Below are positions 13,952 through 21,270 of a DNA stretch of 45,426 nucleotides, piece by piece. Source of the stretch: a virus; the IMG/VR virus record IMGVR_UViG_3300032326_000397, positions 1 through 45,426 of that record. One strand, 5' to 3'. The notes under the pieces were generated by a model. That model was not told where the DNA came from. It did no database searches and saw only the letters and a program-made list of their open reading frames with translations. Positions within the stretch are counted from its first letter, which is position 1; each line of letters starts with the position of its first letter. The position numbers and the translations under genes are program-made.

Positions 13952-15049
13952 ATGGGAAATCAAGTAGAAACCCGTACAGTTAAGATTAGCGAGTGCAAGC
14001 CAATTTTGCGCCGTGCCGTACAGAAACGCCGTCCAGTATTTGTCTGGGGTCCTCCCGGAGTCGGCAAGTCTGATATGGTGAACCAAGTTGCCGCCGAATG
14101 GCCTAACTCTGCAGTCGTAGACTTGCGTATGGCCTTGATGGATCCCACTGACATTAAAGGTGTGCCTTACTACAGTGCAGGCGACAACACCATGAAGTGG
14201 GCTACCCCTAGCGAACTGCCTACTGCGGAATTTGCCGCACAACACGATGTGGTGTTTTTGTTCCTTGACGAACTGAACTCTGCTCCTCCTGCTGTTCAAG
14301 CCGCGGCTTACCAGCTTATCCTTAACCGCAAGGTTGGACAATACACATTGCCAGACAATGTTGTTATGATTGCCGCAGGTAACCGTATGGGCGATAAGGG
14401 TGTTACTTATCGTATGCCTAGTCCACTTGCCAATCGTTTCATGCACTTGGAGATCCGTGTGGACTTTGAGGACTGGGAACAATGGGCTATTATGAACGAG
14501 ATCCATCCACACGTGGTTGGCTTCTTGAAGCAGTTCAAAGGTGACTTGTACAACTTTGATCCTACGCAACACGACCGTGCGTTCTCTACTCCACGTACCT
14601 GGAGTTTTGTAAGTGACATGTTGGATGACGACATGCCCGACAGTGCCAATACCGACATGGTGGCAGGCTTAGTTGGTGAAGGTATGGCAATTAAGTTTAT
14701 GGCGCATCGTAAGCACGCCGCAGACTTGCCTGACCCTAGCGATGTGTTGAACGGCAAAGTTACCACTTTCAAATCCAAGGAAGTGAGTGCCGCATACGCT
14801 CTGGTTACCAGCTTGAGCTACGAACTTCGTACTCGTTACGAAGCAGGCAAGCGAGCAGGTAAGTTGGACGAGTTCAACAAGAATGCCGACAACTGGTTGG
14901 GCTTTATGATGGCGAACTTTGAACCCGAAATGGTTATCATGGGTGCCCATACAGTGCTGAAGTCTTACAAGGTTGTGTTTGATCGCAAGAAGATGACCAA
15001 CTTCCCAGAGTTCTTCAAACGTTACGCTAATCTGCTTACAGATGAGTGA
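13952..15049 (+). CDS. MoxR-type AAA+ ATPase
   Basis: A 365-residue AAA+ ATPase of the MoxR group. Walker A is GPPGVGKS (33-40), Walker B FLFLDE (102-107), sensor 1 AAGN near 138, and the PLANRF segment carries the arginine finger. MoxR ATPases act as chaperones that work with von Willebrand A proteins to assemble or remodel complexes or insert metals. The partner gene follows at 15425. The C-terminal part is helical, as in the family. TAGGAG precedes the start. In phages such pairs are known but their role is unclear. Confidence 0.9.
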   Translation: MGNQVETRTVKISECKPILRRAVQKRRPVFVWGPPGVGKSDMVNQVAAEWPNSAVVDLRMALMDPTDIKGVPYYSAGDNTMKWATPSELPTAEFAAQHDVVFLFLDELNSAPPAVQAAAYQLILNRKVGQYTLPDNVVMIAAGNRMGDKGVTYRMPSPLANRFMHLEIRVDFEDWEQWAIMNEIHPHVVGFLKQFKGDLYNFDPTQHDRAFSTPRTWSFVSDMLDDDMPDSANTDMVAGLVGEGMAIKFMAHRKHAADLPDPSDVLNGKVTTFKSKEVSAAYALVTSLSYELRTRYEAGKRAGKLDEFNKNADNWLGFMMANFEPEMVIMGAHTVLKSYKVVFDRKKMTNFPEFFKRYANLLTDE

Positions 15050-15386
15050 TAGAATGCGTTCCGGGTCTATTGCAGAAATGCTGTATGGCCCGGAATACAA
15101 CAAGATCTGGACGGATCAACCCCCTACCCCTTCTGATGTTAGCGAGTGGCTCCGCGAACAAAGGAAAGGTTGGTCCGTCCGGACTCTTCATAGAGCCACA
15201 ACAATCAATGAAGTTACCAAATGGGCCCGAGAACAAGGTCTAAAAAGATTAGATTGGGACTTTATTCCCAAGCAAAAAATCTGGTTTAGAGACCCTGAAA
15301 TTGCCATGATTTGGGACCTAACTTGTAGTCAAAAAACAACAGATAATCTGTGTGCAAAAATGGTTGACCAAACCCCAAAATCGTAG
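15042..15386 (+). CDS. Hypothetical protein between the ATPase and VWA genes
   Basis: A 114-residue protein with a helical, Trp-rich sequence (SEWLREQRKGWSVRTLHRATTINEVTKWAREQG). No named domain. It overlaps the ATPase gene by eight bases, so it is made from the same message, and the promoter of the VWA gene lies in its 3' end. The central part looks like a small helical domain. A role as adaptor of the ATPase/VWA pair would fit the position but is not shown. Confidence 0.62.
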   Translation: MSDRMRSGSIAEMLYGPEYNKIWTDQPPTPSDVSEWLREQRKGWSVRTLHRATTINEVTKWAREQGLKRLDWDFIPKQKIWFRDPEIAMIWDLTCSQKTTDNLCAKMVDQTPKS

Positions 15387-15392
15387 TATAAT
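15364..15392 (+). promoter_or_regulatory. Sigma70-type promoter of the VWA metallopeptidase gene
   Basis: TTGACC at 15364-15369 and perfect TATAAT at 15387-15392 with a 17-base spacer. It overlaps the end of the upstream gene and gives a leader of about 26 bases with TAGGAG before ATG 15425. Confidence 0.78.
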
Positions 15393-15424
15393 AGATACAT
15401 ACAGTAAGAAATTTAGGAGTCACA

Positions 15425-16633
15425 ATGTCTAAAATGCCCGCAAAAGATCGCTTAATTAAGAGCCGTGTTAGTATGTTGCTCAAGTATCCCTTTTGGGGTC
15501 CATTGGCGGCACGACTAAAACTAGAAGAAGTTGAATGGTGCAAGACCATTGCCACAGACGGCCGCAAGTTTTACTACAATAAAGATTTCGTTCAGAAGTT
15601 GAGCGATGGCGAGTTGGTGTTTGGCTTTGCACATGAACTTGGACACATCATCTTTGAACACATGACACGCCGCGGCAGTCGCGAGCCTGGCATTTGGAAC
15701 ATGGCTGGTGACTTTGTTATCAATAACATGTTGATTCGTGAAAACGTTGGTACCCGTATTACCGCGGTAGACATTTTAGCAGACCGCAAGTATGAAGGTA
15801 AGACTGCCGACGAAGTATACGATGACTTGATGGCTAATGCCACTGTTATCAAGATGCCGTTTGACGAGCACTTGGAAATGGACGGCGAAGGTGAAGGTTC
15901 CGGTGATGGCGATGGCGACCAAGATGGCAATGGCAATGGCAAAGGCAAGCCTAAGTTCAAGAAACTGAGCGAAGAAGAAAAGAAAGCCTTGCGTGACGAA
16001 TGGCGTGAAGCTGTGATCCAAGCCGCAAAGAACGCAGGTGCAGGTAACACTCCCGGTGACATTGAACGCCTTGTCAAGGATATCACTGCTCCTGTAATGG
16101 ACTTGAAGGACTTGTTGCGTATTCAGTTTAGCGGCAGTGTCAAAAGCGACTACACATGGATGCGTCCTAACCGCAAGGCTTGGCATACCGGTGCAGTAAT
16201 GCCCGGACAATTGCCCGGCGAAGAACTTGACATTGTTGTTGCACTAGACGCTTCTGGTTCTATTTGTGATCGTATGCTGTCAGACTTCTTGGGCATGGTG
16301 CAAGGTAGCTTGGATCAGTTTACAAGTTACAAGGTGCGGGTAGTTACCTTTGACACGGACATTTACAACGAAGACACGTTTACAGGCGATGACGGTCGTA
16401 GCATGGGCGAGTACAATATCCAAGGTGGTGGCGGTACAGACTTTACTTGCATCTGGCAGTGGATGAAGCAGAATGATGTTCAGCCCCATCAGCTTGTAGT
16501 ATTCACAGACGGCTACCCGTTTGGTTCATGGGGCGACCCTGACTACTGCGATACCTTGTTTGTTGTGCATGGTAGCAATACTATCACAGCACCGTTTGGT
16601 ATCACTGCTAACTACGTACCGCCTAAACACTGA
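15425..16633 (+). CDS. VWA-like protein with metallopeptidase domain
   Basis: A 402-residue protein joining two domains. The N-terminal half has the zinc-peptidase motif AHELGHIIFEH (HExxH at 70-74). Residues near 155-180 form a low-complexity Asp/Gly/Glu linker encoded by GGC/GAT repeats. The C-terminal half is a von Willebrand A-like domain with the MIDAS start LDASGSI near 275 and VVFTDGYPFGSW near 358. This layout is known for DUF2201-type proteins that pair with MoxR ATPases. The zinc site could be catalytic or structural. It is the last gene before a strong terminator. Confidence 0.87.
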   Translation: MSKMPAKDRLIKSRVSMLLKYPFWGPLAARLKLEEVEWCKTIATDGRKFYYNKDFVQKLSDGELVFGFAHELGHIIFEHMTRRGSREPGIWNMAGDFVINNMLIRENVGTRITAVDILADRKYEGKTADEVYDDLMANATVIKMPFDEHLEMDGEGEGSGDGDGDQDGNGNGKGKPKFKKLSEEEKKALRDEWREAVIQAAKNAGAGNTPGDIERLVKDITAPVMDLKDLLRIQFSGSVKSDYTWMRPNRKAWHTGAVMPGQLPGEELDIVVALDASGSICDRMLSDFLGMVQGSLDQFTSYKVRVVTFDTDIYNEDTFTGDDGRSMGEYNIQGGGGTDFTCIWQWMKQNDVQPHQLVVFTDGYPFGSWGDPDYCDTLFVVHGSNTITAPFGITANYVPPKH

Positions 16634-16652
16634 TTTTGCTGTGGCTCCTTTT

Positions 16653-16678
16653 AACGCACCTTAGGGTGCGTTTTTTTT
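16653..16678 (+). terminator. Intrinsic terminator after the VWA gene
   Basis: AACGCACC (16653-16660) pairs with GGTGCGTT (16665-16672) around a four-base loop TTAG, followed by an unbroken T-run to 16678. This is the clearest rho-independent terminator in the window and closes the 10.8-16.6 kb early-type gene block. Confidence 0.9.
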
Positions 16679-16685
16679 GGCTGTG

Positions 16686-16693
16686 TTAAATAC
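16686..16693 (+). promoter_or_regulatory. Late-type TAAATA promoter of the radical SAM gene
   Basis: TTAAATAC with the TAAATA core at 16687-16692, exactly five bases before ATG 16698. It follows the terminator at once, so the downstream gene starts a new transcription unit. No Shine-Dalgarno sequence is present. Confidence 0.6.
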
Positions 16694-16697
16694 TTGT

Positions 16698-17576
16698 ATG
16701 ATAAATCTGCCATATGCTGAAGTTACCTGGATGCTGAATGCGCATTGTAAATTCCAATGTTCGTATTGCCAGCCACAATTTAAAAATGGCAGTTTAGATA
16801 AGTCGCTTGAGCAGTACTTGTCTGTTATTGAAAAGCTACAAGACACTAGATACAATCATCACGCTAAAATATATTGGAAGATTGGTGGCGGTGAACCCTT
16901 GCACTTTCCTCACCTTGGCACACTCTTAAAGAAGATGAAAGAGAAACCTTGTATCATTAGATTAGACACCAGTGGCGATGACAGTTGGTTTTCTCTTTAT
17001 GGTGTAATTAATTTTCTTGATGCAGTTGAGCTTACATATCATTCGTGGCAGAATGATGATGTGTTTGATTTTATACTTGAGCAATGTCAAGAGAAGAATG
17101 TGAGTGTGTCTATTGTTGTGCCTTTAGTACCAGACCGTATCAATGAGTCAAGGGAAAAAGTAAAACAGTTTGTAGAGCTAGGATACACCTGTAATGAGCA
17201 AGTATTGCACGATGCAGATGGCGAATTGCATCGAGGATACAGCACTGTTGATACCAATAGAATCTTTGGTAGGCCTGATGATTACGTTCCAGAAACTGTT
17301 GTATTTGACCCAAATGTTCCAGATCCGAGATACGTTGATCTAAGCATTGCCAACAACACAGATCCTGTTTATACTGGCATGCCCTGTTATGCTGGAGTAG
17401 ATTGGTTGCACATTGGCCACAAAGGCTTTGTATCATATAGCCAATGCGGAGGTAGAAATGAACACTTCAATGCATTTGATCCAAATTGGCAACCACCCAA
17501 CACGCACTTTGCATGTACTGTAAACCAATGCAGGCACGAACAAGATCGTAAAACAATAAGAATCATCTCTGTATAA
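16698..17576 (+). CDS. Radical SAM protein of unknown substrate
   Basis: A 292-residue radical SAM enzyme. C17-x3-C21-x2-C24 (CKFQCSYC) holds the catalytic 4Fe-4S cluster and GGGEPLHF is the SAM-binding GGE motif. The C-terminal third has further cysteines (CYAG, QCGGRN, CTVNQC) in the manner of SPASM/twitch domains that hold auxiliary clusters and often act on peptides. The substrate cannot be read from the sequence. ATG 16698 is favoured over TTG 16677, which lies in the terminator T-run. Auxiliary clusters plus nearby oxygenases and amide ligases make a peptide or small-molecule tailoring role worth considering. Confidence 0.82.
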   Translation: MINLPYAEVTWMLNAHCKFQCSYCQPQFKNGSLDKSLEQYLSVIEKLQDTRYNHHAKIYWKIGGGEPLHFPHLGTLLKKMKEKPCIIRLDTSGDDSWFSLYGVINFLDAVELTYHSWQNDDVFDFILEQCQEKNVSVSIVVPLVPDRINESREKVKQFVELGYTCNEQVLHDADGELHRGYSTVDTNRIFGRPDDYVPETVVFDPNVPDPRYVDLSIANNTDPVYTGMPCYAGVDWLHIGHKGFVSYSQCGGRNEHFNAFDPNWQPPNTHFACTVNQCRHEQDRKTIRIISV

Positions 17577-17613
17577 GCACATATTTTTGGCTACACACCA
17601 TGGCATTTTTTGC

Positions 17614-17621
17614 TATAAGTA
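17614..17621 (+). promoter_or_regulatory. Possible late promoter TATAAGTA
   Basis: TATAAGTA at 17614-17621 differs from the T4 late promoter TATAAATA at one base and lies 39 bases before ATG 17661. A TAGGAG ribosome binding site lies in the resulting leader. Unlike the five TAAATA-N5-ATG genes, this one would be leadered. Confidence 0.45.
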
Positions 17622-17660
17622 TTTGCGGAAGACATCCATCTTTTAACCTAGGAGATTTAA

Positions 17661-17897
17661 ATGGAAAACGTTCAAGCAGAACAAGAGCAAACACAGCAGC
17701 CAATTGGCTTAACACTACAAGACATGAAGATTCTTGCTGGTGCAATTGAGTTAGCATCACAGCGCGGCGGATACCGTGCAGGCGAAATGGAAATCATTGG
17801 CACAACATACAACAAGTTGGCCAGCTTTCTAAAAGCCAACGAACCAGCGCCTGCCGAAGAAGGTGCAGAAGTTACCGCAGACGCGGCCACAGAGTAA
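17661..17897 (+). CDS. Small acidic phage protein
   Basis: A 78-residue acidic protein. The first 15 residues are Gln/Glu-rich, residues 16-60 look like a small helical domain (LTLQDMKILAGAIELASQRGGYRAGEMEIIGTTYNKLASFL), and the tail is Ala/Glu-rich. It resembles a widespread type of small structural-region phage protein, but I cannot name it. TAGGAG precedes the start. Confidence 0.66.
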   Translation: MENVQAEQEQTQQPIGLTLQDMKILAGAIELASQRGGYRAGEMEIIGTTYNKLASFLKANEPAPAEEGAEVTADAATE

Positions 17898-17913
17898 TTT
17901 AAGGAGATACCAC

Positions 17914-18549
17914 ATGGCACAATTCATTAAACATGTTGGAGTCAACGGTCAAGGGAAGAAATGCGTTGTGGTATTTCGCGAACTACCCGGTGACCCAGAT
18001 TCAGCGTTAATCATTCCCACTGAGACATTACCGCAATTGTATCACGATGATTTAATTAGTGCAATCGAGCACCCAAATTGTCAAGACTTAATGGATCCGA
18101 GTGATTACTTGTTCCGTCAAGTTTTTAACGATGGTACAAATATGCTTAACACATTGCACCAAAAAGGCTGGATGGTCAAAGTGCCAACCAAGTCTGTTGC
18201 AATGACACCACGCCCTGGCACTGTTATCAACTTAGTTGACTTGAATCGCGAGTTGAAACAAATTGCCAATGCACAAACAGCAGCCGGAACACGCTCAAGT
18301 GATATTGCAAATAATGCACCAGCCAATAATCCTCCAGGGGTTATTACTGACGAAGCACTTGCCAGCAAGTATCGTGTTCAAGCTAACCAGTTCGAGTTAG
18401 AAGCAAGACGCCTACGTGAGGAGGCAGAAAAGCTAGACCCAAAAGGCGCGGCCGCGGTCGCCCCCGTAAGTCCGACTCCGTCATCAACAGCGACAACACA
18501 AGTAGTAAAGCGGGGCCGAGGACGTCCAGCAAAAGCACAAGCAGTTTAA
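17914..18549 (+). CDS. Phage protein with C-terminal AT-hook-like motif
   Basis: A 211-residue protein. Residues 1-115 form an unassigned domain. Residues 150-175 are a charged coiled-coil-like helix (ANQFELEARRLREEAEKL), followed by an Ala/Pro/Ser/Thr-rich linker. The last 13 residues contain KRGRGRPAKAQ, an AT-hook-type minor-groove DNA-binding motif. AAGGAG at about 17901-17906 before ATG 17914 fixes the start; an upstream in-frame extension overlaps the previous gene and is rejected. It may bind phage DNA, but the first domain is unknown. Confidence 0.7.
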   Translation: MAQFIKHVGVNGQGKKCVVVFRELPGDPDSALIIPTETLPQLYHDDLISAIEHPNCQDLMDPSDYLFRQVFNDGTNMLNTLHQKGWMVKVPTKSVAMTPRPGTVINLVDLNRELKQIANAQTAAGTRSSDIANNAPANNPPGVITDEALASKYRVQANQFELEARRLREEAEKLDPKGAAAVAPVSPTPSSTATTQVVKRGRGRPAKAQAV

Positions 18550-18592
18550 AACCAAAATTGTTTGACCGTATTAAATCGTTTTGGAGTAGTTA

Positions 18593-18892
18593 ATGAGCAT
18601 CCGCAAAAAGGATCGTAGTTTCGAAGAAATGCTACGTGAGATACACGTCGAAGAAGTTCCAGTTGAGTACATTGACTGGATCAAGGTGTATCTCAATGAC
18701 GGCACAGAAGTAGTCTTTAAAAAGGAAGACCTGTCTGATATTAAAAGTAGTAACGAAATTTTAGCAAGTAAGCAACTAGAACAATATCTAGATAGAATCG
18801 TAGACTTTGAAGTTATGATGGATAGTGATCTTATTAAGACTCGTGTGACGCGAGTAGTTGGTGCATTGTTGGCTACACACTTTAATCAATGA
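18593..18892 (+). CDS. Conserved phage protein of unknown function
   Basis: A 99-residue protein with a helical basic start, a beta-like core (IDWIKVYLNDGTEVVFKKEDL) and a helical end. It belongs to no family I can name. TTTGGAGTAG lies upstream of ATG 18593, and the last four bases overlap the next gene (ATGA). Confidence 0.66.
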   Translation: MSIRKKDRSFEEMLREIHVEEVPVEYIDWIKVYLNDGTEVVFKKEDLSDIKSSNEILASKQLEQYLDRIVDFEVMMDSDLIKTRVTRVVGALLATHFNQ

Positions 18893-19584
18893 TAGACTTA
18901 CTTTTATTGAACCCTGGTGCTGAGGCAGAGCCGTTGGCTCGTGTGCTAACTGCTAATAACGTCAGTTATGAAATTGTAAACACTGCTGGGCAACTGTTTG
19001 CGTATCCGCCCAAGCTAACTGTATTAAATTTAAATAACTCTCCGTGGGACCATGCTCAGCAGTACAAATCTGCTATAGCATGGAACTGGGGTGGACAAAA
19101 CTGGTTTGATAAAATTGGCGATCAAGTATTATTACACAATAAGCCCTTGGTAGATAGAAAAGAATACTATCTAACCAACAAGTTCGAAGTTGAGTTAGGA
19201 CGTATGTTTAACATACTATCTTATAAAGGTCGCCATGTAATTATAGATGCGTTTGTATATAAGAACGCTAGATGGCATGTGATAAAAGATCAATCGTTAC
19301 CTTTTTACGTCAACGGAGTTGAAGAAGCATTTGCATTTTTAGACCAAGTAGGGTTGTTAAATGGTCCCAATCAAGTGTTTATTACGCCAGACGGTAAAAT
19401 TTCTGTGCGTTCAGTACCAAGACCATTTGTACATGCCAAAACTTCAAATAGAAACTTTTTAGATATTTGGCCACACATACTTACCCTAGAAGTTGAGCAA
19501 CCTAAGAAAGCTATCTTGGCATTTTATAGTTGGGTTGAACGCACGGGCTCAGCTAAACAGTTTCAGTTAGAAACTGGTTTGTGA
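18889..19584 (+). CDS. Hypothetical protein, possible ATP-grasp-like fold
   Basis: A 231-residue protein of unknown family. Residues 60-150 (NKPLVDRKEYYLTNKFEVELGRMF ... GRHVIIDAFVYKNARWHVIKDQ) have the strand-helix rhythm of ATP-grasp ligases, but the characteristic acidic metal ligands near the C-terminus are not clear, so this is only a suggestion. The gene overlaps the preceding one as ATGA and runs tail-to-tail into the leftward fatty acid hydroxylase gene, with a 22-base overlap. Confidence 0.55.
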   Translation: MIDLLLLNPGAEAEPLARVLTANNVSYEIVNTAGQLFAYPPKLTVLNLNNSPWDHAQQYKSAIAWNWGGQNWFDKIGDQVLLHNKPLVDRKEYYLTNKFEVELGRMFNILSYKGRHVIIDAFVYKNARWHVIKDQSLPFYVNGVEEAFAFLDQVGLLNGPNQVFITPDGKISVRSVPRPFVHAKTSNRNFLDIWPHILTLEVEQPKKAILAFYSWVERTGSAKQFQLETGL

Positions 19585-20021
19585 GTTTTAAATAAAATAT
19601 CCCACAGTGGGAAAAATAATCCGTAGTTAAAGTTAGTGGCACGATGATGAATCAAGTGCCACTTCCCACTTGTAAGGTACGGGTACAAATTAAATTTAGG
19701 ATTGTGCTCAATGGTTTCTTGAATCAATGCGGCCCACAAGTAATAGAACACGCTAACCCACCAGTAACCAGTGACCCAACTAAAAATCAAAGTTGGGACA
19801 ACTTCTGTAATCCATAGATCTAGTGTACTCATCCAAGTGTCGTTGAACAGAAACAAGTTGTTCCAATGCCACTTGGTTTGTTCATGTGTATTAATGTACT
19901 TGTGATGATCTGCGTGTGCCTTAAATGCAACTGGGAAAAACTTTAACCCTACACCATGAATAATACGGTGTATAATGTAAAGGTACAAGGTCCAACTGAG
20001 AAATACAAAAATATGTTCCAT
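19563..20021 (-). CDS. Fatty acid hydroxylase superfamily (di-iron) protein
   Basis: A 152-residue membrane di-iron oxygenase of the sterol desaturase/fatty acid hydroxylase superfamily. The histidine clusters are in the right order: H18-x3-H22, H36-x2-H39-H40, H106, and H122-x2-H125-H126 (WHLIHHR), with FNYG after the last. Hydrophobic segments near residues 3-17 and 75-100 suit membrane insertion. It hydroxylates or desaturates a lipid chain. ATG at 20021 is preferred to a start at 20189, because the upstream extension lies over the oppositely oriented gene and a TAAGTA element lies four bases before this ATG. At 152 residues it is short for the family but all ligands are present. Confidence 0.82.
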   Translation of the reverse strand: MEHIFVFLSWTLYLYIIHRIIHGVGLKFFPVAFKAHADHHKYINTHEQTKWHWNNLFLFNDTWMSTLDLWITEVVPTLIFSWVTGYWWVSVFYYLWAALIQETIEHNPKFNLYPYLTSGKWHLIHHRATNFNYGLFFPLWDILFKTHKPVSN

Positions 20022-20069
20022 ACTGTACTTATGAATTTTACCGGGGCACAGTTGCCAATAAATATTGTT
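20022..20069. promoter_or_regulatory. 48-bp divergent late-promoter region
   Basis: Between two divergent genes lie TAAATA at 20059-20064 (plus strand, five bases before ATG 20070; within CAATA-AA-TATTG) and TAAGTA at 20031-20026 (minus strand, four bases before the ATG at 20021). Both are late-type elements at leaderless distance. This shared region decides both start codons. Confidence 0.58.
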
Positions 20070-20618
20070 ATGGAATACTTTAAAGAGATTGATTTGCCAA
20101 GTTGGCCAGCGGTGCAGGAATTTTGTCGCAGTAAGTGGGACGGGGCATTTACTACTGCCAAGGTATTTTCCGGTCAAGATCTTGATCACATTGGAAAGTT
20201 AGTCCAGCAAGATATCCTAGCTGTGCTTGGCATTAAAGTAAAAGTCAAAACAGCTATTATGTTTATCAACGATGCTAATTTTGTACAAGATCTGCATGTT
20301 GATGGGTTTGACCCTGAGCGTGTCAATGCATCAAATACTGCCCTTAACCTTCCTATTTTGAATTGCGAAAACGGACCAATGTCGTGGTATGAAGGCGACT
20401 TCTTTCTTACCAAGAGTCCATTTAAAACCATCAAGTATCTCAAAATCAATTGGAAAACTGACCCAGTGTTGGCTGTTACTAAAATCATCAACAAACCCAC
20501 GTTTGTCAAGATCAACATCCCGCACCATATAGAAAATCAAAGTGCAAGTCCAAGGCTGATGTTGAGTATTCGGTTTACCAAAGACATCCTATTGGAGAAC
20601 ATCCCATCTATTTCTTAA
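20070..20618 (+). CDS. 2-oxoglutarate/Fe(II) oxygenase-like protein
   Basis: A 182-residue protein with the core of a 2OG-Fe(II) dioxygenase: H76-x-D78 (LHVDG), a strand pair (NTALNLPILNCENGPMSWYEGD), H152/H153 in NIPHHIENQ and an Arg (R162 or R168) on the last strands (SPRLMLSIRF). The start at 20070 follows a TAAATA element by five bases; longer versions starting at 19956 or 20031 would overlap the divergent gene or its promoter. The substrate is unknown. Its divergent partner encodes a lipid hydroxylase. Confidence 0.74.
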   Translation: MEYFKEIDLPSWPAVQEFCRSKWDGAFTTAKVFSGQDLDHIGKLVQQDILAVLGIKVKVKTAIMFINDANFVQDLHVDGFDPERVNASNTALNLPILNCENGPMSWYEGDFFLTKSPFKTIKYLKINWKTDPVLAVTKIINKPTFVKINIPHHIENQSASPRLMLSIRFTKDILLENIPSIS

Positions 20619-20625
20619 CTACATA

Positions 20626-20646
20626 CAATAACAATAGGAGTTATTG
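20626..20646 (+). promoter_or_regulatory. Hairpin with the ribosome binding site in its loop
   Basis: CAATAAC (20626-20632) and GTTATTG (20640-20646) are a perfect 7-bp inverted repeat. The seven-base loop AATAGGA carries the Shine-Dalgarno sequence of the gene that begins at 20649. A loop-presented ribosome binding site can be bound by a protein repressor or help ribosome loading. Confidence 0.5.
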
Positions 20647-20648
20647 AT

Positions 20649-21269
20649 ATGCATTGGTTAGCACTAGCATGCACCGCAGAAAACGAAGTATTGGCATGGA
20701 CAACAGACATGTCTGTGTTAGAGTCAGCCTGTCTAGGTGAGTTTCAGGCAATTTGTAGAATTTATGGTGTAAGTGATTTGCACGCCAGTCAGTTACGACA
20801 GGGCAATTTAGATTTCAAGTTAAAGTTTGATGGTCCACGTAATACAGAATTTTTAGCTCATCGTAAAAGCATGGAGTCTACTATTTTAAGTCACCAACTA
20901 CAGGCTCGTGTTAGTCTAATGGGCGAATTACAACAAAGACTGGCACATGGCTTTAAACGATTTGAACAAAGATTTGAATGGCAACATGAAGCATACGAAG
21001 AAAAGTATCGTCAGGCAAATGATGTAATAAGTGGCCTGTCTGCGGATATTGGTATGGTCGAAGACTATGCCGACGAGACTGGGTTGACCTTAAATGTGGC
21101 CGCTGGACTTATTGTTAACAAATACCATAACAGAAAGTTTTTAATTCGCAAGCTGGAACGCTTGCGTATTAGGTTTCAAAACATGATACGTGCCGCAAAG
21201 AACAAAGAAGAATTTGCAGTTGTACGTGCGCGAATGGACGAAGATTCGTTTTTATCAATGATGATGTAA
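20649..21269 (+). CDS. Hypothetical phage protein with coiled-coil segment
   Basis: A 206-residue protein. The N-terminus is unassigned, residues 80-135 are a long charged helix (LQQRLAHGFKRFEQRFEWQHEAYEEKYRQ), and the C-terminal 50 residues are a basic helix region. No named domain. Its start is preceded by an AGGAG within a hairpin loop. The next gene begins two bases after its stop. Confidence 0.64.
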   Translation: MHWLALACTAENEVLAWTTDMSVLESACLGEFQAICRIYGVSDLHASQLRQGNLDFKLKFDGPRNTEFLAHRKSMESTILSHQLQARVSLMGELQQRLAHGFKRFEQRFEWQHEAYEEKYRQANDVISGLSADIGMVEDYADETGLTLNVAAGLIVNKYHNRKFLIRKLERLRIRFQNMIRAAKNKEEFAVVRARMDEDSFLSMMM

Positions 21270-21270
21270 C

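Noticed and set aside
13877-14572. Long minus-strand reading frame opposite the MoxR gene
   Set aside because: It is a shadow of a strongly coding plus-strand ATPase gene, contains no recognisable domain and has no ribosome binding site.
15592-16210. Minus-strand frames with low-complexity Pro/Ser sequence opposite the VWA gene
   Set aside because: The low-complexity sequence is the complement of the Asp/Gly linker repeats of the real gene.
19956-20069. Longer start for the 2OG oxygenase at 19956 or 20031
   Set aside because: It would overlap the start and coding region of the divergent hydroxylase, and the extra residues lack family features; TAAATA-N5 supports 20070.
20022-20189. Longer start for the fatty acid hydroxylase at 20189
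   Set aside because: The extension is a shadow of the oxygenase gene and covers its promoter; family members start near the hydrophobic segment found at 20021.
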